Positions 23,366-30,022 of a stretch of DNA of 30,022 nucleotides are shown in pieces. Positions within the stretch are counted from its first letter, which is position 1. Each line of letters begins with the position of its first letter. The notes under the pieces are model-generated. The model worked only from the letters and a program-made list of their open reading frames with translations. It was not told the DNA's origin and searched no databases. A program made the translations under genes and the position numbers. The stretch is taken from positions 1-30,022 of the forward strand of contig JBGTIS010000135.1 in the NCBI GenBank assembly GCA_041745535.1, in the 5' to 3' direction. The DNA is from JBGTIS01 sp041745535. Its GTDB lineage: Bacteria; Bacteroidota; Bacteroidia; Cytophagales; Cyclobacteriaceae.

Positions 23366-25732
23366 ATGCTCAAGAACTATTTCCTCGTCACCATCCGCAA
23401 CCTACTCAAAAATCGGGTTTACTCTTTTATTAATATCACCGGATTATCCATTGGGATTGCCTGCAGCATCCTGATTTTGCTTTGGGTATTCGACGAACTG
23501 TCATTCGATAAATTTCATAGTAAAGCCAACCGGCTGTACCAGGTCTGGATTAATGCTGAGTTTGATGGTAAAATTAATTCCTGGACCTCAGTGCCCTTGC
23601 CCACTTATGAGGCTATGAAAACTGCTGATACCCACATCAAAAATTCGGTGGTGGCCGATTGGGGTGGCGACCATCTGCTAACCGTAAATGAAAATCCGAT
23701 TATTAAAAAGGGGTATTATGTAAGCGAAGAATTTCTGGAAATGTTTGATTTTCCTTTGTCGCGGGGAAATCCTGAAACAGTGCTGGACGACCCAACCTCT
23801 ATTGTAATTTCAGAGGCAACGGCCAGGGCGTTGTTTGGCAATGAAGATCCCATCAACCAGGTTATCCGGGTAGATGATGCCAGCGATTTAAAAGTTACGG
23901 GGGTACTGCGCGATGTTCCTAAAAACTCTTCCTTTGAATTTGATTATTTGCTTCCCTGGAAATTCAGGGAAAACAGCAGTTCGTGGGTACGGGAAAACAA
24001 AGAAAACTGGGGAAACTATTCCTTCCAGGTTTTTATTGAACTCAGCGACGGAAAAGATGAAATACCGGTTGAAAACAGCATTAAAAATATGCTTGCCGAG
24101 CATGGAGAAGACGACATCAAATCTGAATTTTTTCTGTACCCGCTGTTGCGCTGGCGGCTCCACTCTAATTTTGAAAATGGGGTGGAAACCGGCGGTATGC
24201 ACGATTATGTGCAATTGTTTTCCATAATTGCGATCTTCATCCTCATCATTGCCTGCATCAATTTTATGAACCTGGCTACCGCCCGGTCGGAACGCAGGGC
24301 CAAGGAAGTAGGCATTCGAAAAAGTGTAGGCTCTAACCGGTACGAACTGGTGTTGCGGTTCATGGGCGAATCTATCTTTATTTCCCTGATCGCCTTCCTT
24401 TTTGCCATTATTATGGCGCAATTGCTGCTGCCATTATATAACGATCTGGTAGATAAAGAATTAACCATCGACTATGCCTCGAAATGGTTCTGGCTGTTGT
24501 CTCCGGGTATCATTCTGCTCACTGGCATTATTTCGGGCAGTTACCCCGCATTTTATCTGTCATCGTTCCAGCCGGTAAAAGTTTTGAAGGGGAAAATACA
24601 GGTTGGCAAAGGAGCCACCACGCCCCGCAAAGTACTGGTAACGCTACAATTTGGTTTTTCTATTTTGCTCATTATCGGTACCATTGTAATTTACAAACAG
24701 ATACAACTGGTAAAAGGCAGGCAGCTTGGCTACGACCAGGAAAACCTGATCACCATAGATTACAATGATGAAATTGGGAAGAACTACGATCCGCTGAAAC
24801 TGGAACTGCTGGGCACAGGTGTGGTAGAAGCGGTTACCATTTCCAATAGTGCCATTACCGATATCAATTCGAATAATTTTGTAGGCTGGCCGGGAAAACC
24901 CGAAGACCAGCGTGTACTATTTACCACCATTGCCACCGAATACGATTATACCAAAACTATGGGCATCAAGGTATTGGATGGACGCGATTTCTCTAAAGAT
25001 TTTGTTACCGATACGGCTGCCATTATTATTAACCGGGCCGCCCTGAATGTAATGGGACTGAAAGAACCCATTGGCACCCAGTTAGACTTATGGGGCGGCA
25101 AGCGCACGCTGATTGGAGTGGTAGATGATGTAATGATGGGCTCACCCTTTCAGGCTGTAAAACCCATGTTCATGATTCTGGACAGAGACTGGGCCAGTTC
25201 GGTTACCGTGCGTTTGAAGAAAACCAATGACCTGAAAGCTTCGCTAAATGCTGTAAAAACGGTTTTTGAGAAATACAATGCGGCCTATCCGTTTGAATAT
25301 ACCTTTGTGGATGAGGAATTTCAGAAGAAATTCACTACCATTAATATGACCAGTCAGCTGGCCAATTTGTTTGCTACTTTAACCATTATTATTACAGGAT
25401 TGGGGTTATTTGGACTAGCCTCGTATATGGCTGAAAAGCGGACAAAGGAAATTGGCATACGAAAGGTGCTGGGAGCCTCGGTATTCAACATTGTGGCGCT
25501 GATGTCGAAAGACTTTTCAAGGTTGGTGATAGTGGCTTTTATAATTGCCACCCCTGTAGGCTGGTGGCTGCTGAATCTGTACCTGGAGCGATACCCGATC
25601 CGTACGCAGCTACAGTGGTGGATTTTTCCCCTTACCGGATTCATCGCGCTGGTATTCGCGCTGGTGGTGGTGGCGACGCAATCGCTACGGGCCGCCCATG
25701 CCAATCCGGTGAATTCACTGAGAAGTGAATAA
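23366..25732 (+). CDS. MacB/FtsX-type ABC transporter permease
   Basis: A 788-residue permease of the Bacteroidetes two-module type. It has an N-terminal membrane helix at ~20-42 (FINITGLSIGIACSILILLWVF), a periplasmic MacB_PCD domain, then FtsX helices at ~285-400 beginning FSIIAIFILIIACINFMNLATA and followed by the ERRAKEVGIRKSVG loop. A second periplasmic module and a second FtsX unit at ~675-785 repeat that loop as EKRTKEIGIRKVLGAS. No ATPase gene is adjacent. Such permeases occur in many copies in Cytophagales and probably act with an ATPase encoded elsewhere, exporting or sensing small molecules or lipoproteins. The start ATG 23366 gives the canonical MLKNYFLVTIRNLLKN N-terminus. Confidence 0.93.
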   Translation: MLKNYFLVTIRNLLKNRVYSFINITGLSIGIACSILILLWVFDELSFDKFHSKANRLYQVWINAEFDGKINSWTSVPLPTYEAMKTADTHIKNSVVADWGGDHLLTVNENPIIKKGYYVSEEFLEMFDFPLSRGNPETVLDDPTSIVISEATARALFGNEDPINQVIRVDDASDLKVTGVLRDVPKNSSFEFDYLLPWKFRENSSSWVRENKENWGNYSFQVFIELSDGKDEIPVENSIKNMLAEHGEDDIKSEFFLYPLLRWRLHSNFENGVETGGMHDYVQLFSIIAIFILIIACINFMNLATARSERRAKEVGIRKSVGSNRYELVLRFMGESIFISLIAFLFAIIMAQLLLPLYNDLVDKELTIDYASKWFWLLSPGIILLTGIISGSYPAFYLSSFQPVKVLKGKIQVGKGATTPRKVLVTLQFGFSILLIIGTIVIYKQIQLVKGRQLGYDQENLITIDYNDEIGKNYDPLKLELLGTGVVEAVTISNSAITDINSNNFVGWPGKPEDQRVLFTTIATEYDYTKTMGIKVLDGRDFSKDFVTDTAAIIINRAALNVMGLKEPIGTQLDLWGGKRTLIGVVDDVMMGSPFQAVKPMFMILDRDWASSVTVRLKKTNDLKASLNAVKTVFEKYNAAYPFEYTFVDEEFQKKFTTINMTSQLANLFATLTIIITGLGLFGLASYMAEKRTKEIGIRKVLGASVFNIVALMSKDFSRLVIVAFIIATPVGWWLLNLYLERYPIRTQLQWWIFPLTGFIALVFALVVVATQSLRAAHANPVNSLRSE

Positions 25733-25759
25733 TTTTTTAAGTAACAAGGTTTCGTATGG

Positions 25760-26086
25760 CTATGATGAGAAGAAGTTAGCATACACTTCAGGCAACGGGC
25801 CATAACCACGCCAGTGTTTAAATTTATTATTTGTGAAGAAAGGTCCAGGTATCGCTAAGCTTTCATTATGGCAAAACCCTATTCCTTTATTGGGGTTGTT
25901 TGAGCATCTATAATTTCCCTTTCTAACCCGGTAACCATTCCTTCCCTTTAATTTTTTACAACCAGCAGGTCTGGGGTCACCAACAAGTTGTTGAATAGCT
26001 TCAATAACTGGCTTAGCTATATTATCGGTGAGTTTATCAAGTTGCTTTTGTGCAGTTTTAGAAATAGCGATTGCGTATTCAGCCAT
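25760..26086 (-). CDS. RelE/ParE-type toxin with replaced C-terminus, probably inactive
   Basis: A 108-residue frame. Residues 1-60 are a standard RelE-family fold start: YAIAISKTAQKQLDKLTDNI, then PRPAGCKKLKGRNGYRVRKGNYR. A normal toxin of ~85-90 residues would continue with a strand pair ending in a GHR..Y motif. Instead, after Arg60 (near 25907) come 48 unrelated residues beginning CSNNPNKG and ending HWRGYGPLPEVYANFFSS. I found no frame nearby that restores the RelE end. The toxin is therefore likely inactivated by recombination or insertion. It overlaps the antitoxin gene by 8 bases, the usual coupled arrangement. Confidence 0.75.
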   Translation of the reverse strand: MAEYAIAISKTAQKQLDKLTDNIAKPVIEAIQQLVGDPRPAGCKKLKGRNGYRVRKGNYRCSNNPNKGIGFCHNESLAIPGPFFTNNKFKHWRGYGPLPEVYANFFSS

Positions 26087-26276
26087 TTTTCTTTTGTTTG
26101 CGCTTTTGAAGATATTCGTTGAATGGAATAGCTTCCTCGCTTCTAGCTTTCACCTCATCATAAAGTTTGATATCTTCAATTTCTTCCAAAGCATCAAGTA
26201 TTTTTTGGTAATCTTTTATTGGTAATATCACGGCTACCTTATTGCCCTGATCATCTGTCACAAATTGTTTTTTCAT
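26079..26276 (-). CDS. Phd/YefM-like antitoxin
   Basis: A 65-residue protein, MKKQFVTDDQGNKVAVILPIKDYQKILDALEE at the N-terminus, then an acidic-basic mix ending in KRKQKKNG. The VAVILPIKDYQKIL segment matches small Phd/YefM-like antitoxins that sit before RelE toxins. It should fold as a short beta-hairpin and helix that bind DNA, with a C-terminal tail that wraps the toxin. The toxin gene starts within its last codons. If the toxin is dead, the antitoxin may survive as an autoregulator or by drift. Confidence 0.75.
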   Translation of the reverse strand: MKKQFVTDDQGNKVAVILPIKDYQKILDALEEIEDIKLYDEVKARSEEAIPFNEYLQKRKQKKNG

Positions 26277-26416
26277 AATTACATAACTTTTTCTATGCCA
26301 CTTTTAATTAGATATGTTGCTAACTTTTCTATTTCGTTGTTGTTCTACAAGATAGTTAATCTTTATCCTTTTAACGAAAAAACCTAATAAACAGATATAA
26401 ACCAATCAATCACCGG

Positions 26417-26447
26417 GTTGAATTAATTTTTTGATAAGCTATATTTG
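26417..26447 (+). promoter_or_regulatory. Candidate Bacteroidetes promoter for the aldose epimerase gene
   Basis: GTTG at 26417-26420, a 19-base gap, then TATATTTG at 26440-26447, matching the Bacteroidetes -33 TTTG/TTG and -7 TAnnTTTG pattern. It lies 61 bases before the ATG at 26509, so a leader of about 50-55 bases is expected. Confidence 0.5.
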
Positions 26448-26508
26448 TATCTAATAATTACAGATAAAAGAACTGAAATAAATTATTCTAGAATATCTAC
26501 AACTTTCA

Positions 26509-27381
26509 ATGAAGTACACGCTACAAAACGAACAACTTACGGTTCAATTCACCGACCAAGGCGCTGAGCTTACCAGTGTTAAAGACAATAAAACCGGGCA
26601 GGAATTCATATGGCCGGCCAAACCGGAGGTATGGGCCCGGCATGCGCCTATCCTGTTCCCTATCGTAGGGAAGCTTAATAACAACCGGTTTTATTTTGAT
26701 GGCGAAGCCTATTCCCTGCCCCAGCATGGTTTTGCCCGGGATATGGAATTTGTGTGTACGCATCAAACGAAAAACACTATTGAGTTTGAGCTTACAGACA
26801 ATAAAATTACCCTCAAAAAATACCCGTTTAAGTTTGTGCTTACCGTTCATTACCAGCTTACCGGACGGCTGCTGGAAGTATTTTATGAGGTGCGGAACAC
26901 CAATCCGCAACCGCTACCCTTCTCCATCGGGGCACATCCTGGATTTTATTGCTCACAGCAAATCAATGGACAAAAGCAGGCCTACAAACTGGAATTCGAA
27001 TTACCTGAAACACTGAAGCGGTATCTGATTGCCGACGGATTGCAATCGGGTAAAACCAGCCCCCTGATGGATAAGCAGGACACCTTGTTACTTACTGCCG
27101 ACCTGTTTAAAGAAGATGCCCTGGTTTTAAAGAATCTGGAATCACAATGGATCCGGATTGTGAATAGCGTTACCGGTAAAAATCTGGTAACGGTACATTA
27201 TTTTGATTTCCCGTATATGGGCATCTGGCAAAAACCCGGTGCCGATTTCTATTGCATTGAACCCTGGTTCGGCATTGCCGATGAGGTCGGATTTGATGGC
27301 GATATTATGGATAAGGAAGGCATTCAGGTTTTACCACCCAAGAAAACCTTCCATGCCGACTACACGCTGGAATTTCATTAG
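26509..27381 (+). CDS. Aldose 1-epimerase-like (galactose mutarotase family, LacX-type)
   Basis: A 290-residue cytoplasmic protein of the aldose 1-epimerase superfamily. It would interconvert alpha and beta anomers of a free sugar or act on a sugar phosphate. Candidate active-site residues are His73 and Arg77 in PQHGFARD, His143 in IGAHPGF and the base Glu251 in CIEPWFG. The length matches LacX-like members, which are shorter than classical GalM. It has its own probable promoter and converges on the RhaT-type permease gene with a 45-base gap. The neighbouring isomerase and permease suggest a shared role in monosaccharide use, although it is on the opposite strand. Confidence 0.9.
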   Translation: MKYTLQNEQLTVQFTDQGAELTSVKDNKTGQEFIWPAKPEVWARHAPILFPIVGKLNNNRFYFDGEAYSLPQHGFARDMEFVCTHQTKNTIEFELTDNKITLKKYPFKFVLTVHYQLTGRLLEVFYEVRNTNPQPLPFSIGAHPGFYCSQQINGQKQAYKLEFELPETLKRYLIADGLQSGKTSPLMDKQDTLLLTADLFKEDALVLKNLESQWIRIVNSVTGKNLVTVHYFDFPYMGIWQKPGADFYCIEPWFGIADEVGFDGDIMDKEGIQVLPPKKTFHADYTLEFH

Positions 27382-27426
27382 AAATTAATCAGGATGAATA
27401 TGGCTACTTTTCTGCGGTACATTAAA

Positions 27427-28461
27427 TTAGGAAATATAAGTTCCGAGGCCAATCAGCAGTGTTGAAAACAGAATAATAACCAATCCGGTGATAATCAGTT
27501 TCATGGTTTTGGTGCTGGAACCTTTCCATTCGTTGAAATACAATCCCCAGAGGTTACTGAACAAAATAATGAAGGCCATGTGCAGGGTCCAACTGGCAAA
27601 ATCATAAGCACCCATTTTAGAGGAACCCATGCCATAAAAGAAAAATTGCAGGTACCAGATTACGCCAGCCAATGACGAAAAAAAGTAATTTCGCACCAGC
27701 TTTGCCTGGCGGTTGCCATAATCGGTGTACGTTTTATTTCTTACATTCAGGATCACGCACCAGATGAAGTTAGTGGTAAAACCACCGGCCAGCACCACAA
27801 TCAGTACCGCATTGTTCTGCCACAACGGCGAGGCCCCCATTTCTATCGCCCGGCTGGCGATGGGTTTGCCGGCTGCCAGCGCAAAGGCCATGCAGGCGCT
27901 TAAAAATCCGGAAGTCAGGGCTACGCCCAATCCTTTTTTCAGGTCAAACTCTTTAATAACCGAAGTCTTCGCTTCTTCCGGCAACTCTTTTTCTTTCTGG
28001 ATGCCCGCCCAGCCACATATGGCAATGCCTGCCAGACACACGAGCACACCTGACAAAATTATCAATCCAGAAGTCTCAGCGAGTAATTCACCGAAAGTGC
28101 CTGCCACCAGTGGCGGAATTATGGTACCGAAAGCCGCACTACAACCCAGGGCAATGGCATACCCCAGCGACATACCCAGGTACCGCATGGATAAGCCGAA
28201 CGTTAAGCCGCCAATGCCCCACAACATTCCCAGCAAAAAGCTCCAGCGCAGGCTGAATGCAGGAGCCGTTTGCAGGACTTCCCACACATCGGGTACGGTA
28301 AAGAAAGCCATTAGCGAGGGCGTAATCAGCCAGGCAGCAATGCCCGAGATGAGCCAGTAGCTTTCCCATGCCCATTGTTTTACTTTTTTGAAGGGAATAT
28401 AAAAACTGGCGGCAGCATAACCACCGATGGCATGAAGGATTACGCCCAGAAATGGCCCCAT
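27427..28461 (-). CDS. RhaT-family sugar/proton symporter
   Basis: A 344-residue inner-membrane protein with about ten transmembrane helices, the same length as E. coli RhaT, the L-rhamnose-proton symporter. Recognisable family parts are GVILHAIGGYAAASFYIPFKKVKQWAWE at the N-terminus, WGIGGLTFGLSMRYLGMSLGYAIALG in the middle and FFFYGMGSSKMGAYDFASW near the end. It imports a deoxy- or methyl-sugar such as L-rhamnose; other sugars are possible in this family. It follows the isomerase gene by 47 bases on the same strand, so uptake and first catabolic step are likely made from one transcript. Confidence 0.9.
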   Translation of the reverse strand: MGPFLGVILHAIGGYAAASFYIPFKKVKQWAWESYWLISGIAAWLITPSLMAFFTVPDVWEVLQTAPAFSLRWSFLLGMLWGIGGLTFGLSMRYLGMSLGYAIALGCSAAFGTIIPPLVAGTFGELLAETSGLIILSGVLVCLAGIAICGWAGIQKEKELPEEAKTSVIKEFDLKKGLGVALTSGFLSACMAFALAAGKPIASRAIEMGASPLWQNNAVLIVVLAGGFTTNFIWCVILNVRNKTYTDYGNRQAKLVRNYFFSSLAGVIWYLQFFFYGMGSSKMGAYDFASWTLHMAFIILFSNLWGLYFNEWKGSSTKTMKLIITGLVIILFSTLLIGLGTYIS

Positions 28462-28508
28462 GAATTAATGATAATGTGTGTATGGTTGTACTTTGATTTC
28501 AAATAGAT

Positions 28509-29942
28509 TTAACAGATCTGTACCACTTCCATATTAAGCAAGGCACCCAGTTTATGGATTTTTGAGGCGATATGGCCGATACCTACGGCACAATGGTGGG
28601 CAGGCCCCTGTTGGTTCCAGTTATTCACAAATTGCCGGATACCGATAGAAAAACGATACCGGCTGTTGGTATTCCCGATTTCCAGAATAGGGCCGGCTAC
28701 CGATTCGCCTTGGGCTACCAGTAACATCAGTTTTCCTGCCATGGTTTGCACCACCGACAGCAGGGTGACCGGGCCATGTTTTACCGACATTTCCACCGAC
28801 AGGCCCTTCCCTACTTTTCCGTGATACACATACAAGGGTCGTACCTTTGTTTTTCCCTCCGCTATGGCGATATGCCCCGGGCCATCGTGGCCCATCAGCA
28901 CTACATCATCGTTAAAATCCATGGCGTAATATTCGGTAAAAGAACCGCCTACCCCAAATGTATCCATAATTTTCATGGCCTGGGCATTTTTAATTTCATA
29001 TTCACCGGCAACCGGTATACCCCTGCCGGTTAATAAAGAATTACCCAGAATAATAGCGCTAATAGTTTCTTCATTTTCCTGATTGCCGGTGCCCATATAA
29101 TAATACGCCAGGGAACCAAGATCATGTTTTTCAACCAGTTGATCCAGCGCCAGGGAAGTAGCAGCGGCTTTTTGTAAGGCTTCTACCGAACAATCGGATT
29201 GTACGTCGAATGCTTCGTAAAAAAATTCAATCCTTTGTTTTATTTCAGAAGTAGCAATAGTTTTTCGTAAGGCCGTAAGTTCATCCACTTCCAGCATTTC
29301 CATATGTCCGCCAAAAAAGGCGCATTGCTGGGTCAGGTCAGAATAAATATCCAGCATCCCACCATAATAATGCCCCATACACCCTAAACGATTATGAAAC
29401 ATAACGTGGGCCACCCGAGCCGCTTCAATCCACTCTCCTACTTCGTCCCACAGGACAGGATCGTTGTGTAGCATACCGGTTATCTGAAAAAACCGGATAC
29501 CCGCCCGATTAAACACATTCGCTATTTCTGGCACCGGACAGGCGGCACAATGCGCCAGCCATTCGCCCGTCATTTTAGTGCGATCGTTTAATTGATTGAA
29601 ATGCTGGTAATCAATAGCCGCTTCCGGCGCGATATTCAAAATAATTACCGGAACCCCGGCCCTTTTGATTACCGGTAATACGGTAGAAGAAAGCGCATAG
29701 GTGGTAACATGAAGAAAAATTAAATCTACGTCAGCCTGCCGGAACTCATGCCCTGCCTCCAATGCTTTTTCCGGCGAATCGATCATCCCCAGATTCACAA
29801 TTTCGGCCTCGTAAGTTTGCATTTTCTTTTCAACCTCAGCCATGTATCCCTGCAGCCTGGCTAGCAACCCGTCGAACTGGTCCCAGTAGGCTGATAACCC
29901 AATCCCAAACAAACCGACCTTAAGCTTTCTTTGCTTTTTCAT
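28509..29942 (-). CDS. L-arabinose/L-fucose isomerase-family sugar isomerase
   Basis: A 477-residue protein of the arabinose/fucose isomerase superfamily, which interconverts an aldose and a ketose using a divalent metal. Likely active-site residues, by comparison with E. coli AraA (Glu306, Glu333, His350, His450), are Glu314 in VAGEYEIK, Glu337 in SFTEYYAMDF, His352 or His357 in GHDGPGHIA and His449/His450 in PAHHCAVG. The N-terminal region KVGLFGIGLSAYWDQF is typical of the AraA-like branch. Pairing with a RhaT-type permease suggests the substrate is a 6-deoxy or pentose sugar rather than arabinose specifically. The promoter should lie in the AT-rich 80 bases at the window end. Confidence 0.87.
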   Translation of the reverse strand: MKKQRKLKVGLFGIGLSAYWDQFDGLLARLQGYMAEVEKKMQTYEAEIVNLGMIDSPEKALEAGHEFRQADVDLIFLHVTTYALSSTVLPVIKRAGVPVIILNIAPEAAIDYQHFNQLNDRTKMTGEWLAHCAACPVPEIANVFNRAGIRFFQITGMLHNDPVLWDEVGEWIEAARVAHVMFHNRLGCMGHYYGGMLDIYSDLTQQCAFFGGHMEMLEVDELTALRKTIATSEIKQRIEFFYEAFDVQSDCSVEALQKAAATSLALDQLVEKHDLGSLAYYYMGTGNQENEETISAIILGNSLLTGRGIPVAGEYEIKNAQAMKIMDTFGVGGSFTEYYAMDFNDDVVLMGHDGPGHIAIAEGKTKVRPLYVYHGKVGKGLSVEMSVKHGPVTLLSVVQTMAGKLMLLVAQGESVAGPILEIGNTNSRYRFSIGIRQFVNNWNQQGPAHHCAVGIGHIASKIHKLGALLNMEVVQIC

Positions 29943-30022
29943 AAAATGACCTGATATATTTTCAATCGAATTAATTGTTTTATAAATAAAAATTTAAAAT
30001 TTTAAAGTTTCAATAAACAAAT

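Noticed and set aside
25775..25806. GTTAGCATAC...GGCCATAAC, which looked like an integron attC site
   Set aside because: The ends do not fit the GTTRRRY/RYYYAAC consensus and the interior does not fold into paired arms.
27725..28360. 211-codon plus-strand frame opposite the RhaT-type gene
   Set aside because: Its Pro/Ser-rich composition is what the antisense of hydrophobic helices gives; no independent support.
1..30022. tRNA, rRNA, CRISPR arrays, transposases
   Set aside because: I looked for cloverleaf-like segments, regularly spaced repeats and transposase motifs on both strands and saw none.

Overview
The window looks like a chromosomal segment from a Bacteroidota bacterium, most likely of the order Cytophagales. 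I base this on protein family content only: a lipidated TamA relative (TamL) directly after TamB, a full-length MacB/FtsX permease, a ThuA plus dehydrogenase-type lipoprotein, AsmA and DUF4142 proteins, lipoprotein signal peptides throughout, AT-rich spacers, weak Shine-Dalgarno sites and a TAnnTTTG-type promoter. I cannot assign a genus.

Layout. (1) 1-8.7 kb, plus strand, is an envelope block: the 3' part of tamB, an overlapping tamL, an OmpA/glycine-zipper lipoprotein, a second BamA/TamA-like barrel protein, a DUF4142 lipoprotein, a tiny lipoprotein and a small three-helix membrane protein. (2) 8.7-10.6 kb, minus strand, is an overlapping CHASE3 histidine kinase and single-domain response regulator. 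(3) 10.7-11.9 kb, minus strand, is a fasciclin-domain lipoprotein followed by a PNPOx-like flavin-binding protein, ending at a clear hairpin terminator. (4) 12.1-18.8 kb is the most interesting part. It is a tight three-gene minus-strand operon: a giant ThuA/propeller/HEAT/azurin lipoprotein, a sugar epimerase-like TIM barrel and a Gfo/Idh/MocA oxidoreductase. It is transcribed away from an AraC-family regulator and closed by a strong intrinsic terminator. (5) 18.85-19.9 kb is a decayed, gene-poor kilobase holding a frameshifted SHOCT-domain remnant. (6) 19.9-25.7 kb, plus strand, carries an AsmA-like protein, a PhyH-type dioxygenase and a MacB/FtsX permease. (7) 25.76-26.28 kb, minus strand, is a Phd/RelE-type toxin-antitoxin pair whose toxin has lost its normal C-terminus. 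(8) 26.4-30 kb is sugar metabolism: an aldose 1-epimerase-like gene on the plus strand, and on the minus strand an L-arabinose/L-fucose-isomerase-like gene followed by a RhaT-type permease.

How it fits together. TamB, TamL, the second barrel and the OmpA lipoprotein would serve outer-membrane biogenesis and cell-wall anchoring. The 12-18 kb operon reads as a sugar-oxidation module. An envelope lipoprotein would oxidise a carbohydrate and pass electrons to its own C-terminal azurin-like copper domain; an epimerase/isomerase and an NAD(P)-type oxidoreductase would process the product. Both small enzymes carry substitutions at canonical active-site positions: Val/Tyr for the catalytic Lys/Asp in the oxidoreductase, and Gln for a metal-binding His in the epimerase. 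The module may therefore do non-standard chemistry. A 21-bp-spaced direct repeat in the divergent promoter is a good candidate operator for the AraC protein. The substrate cannot be read from sequence.
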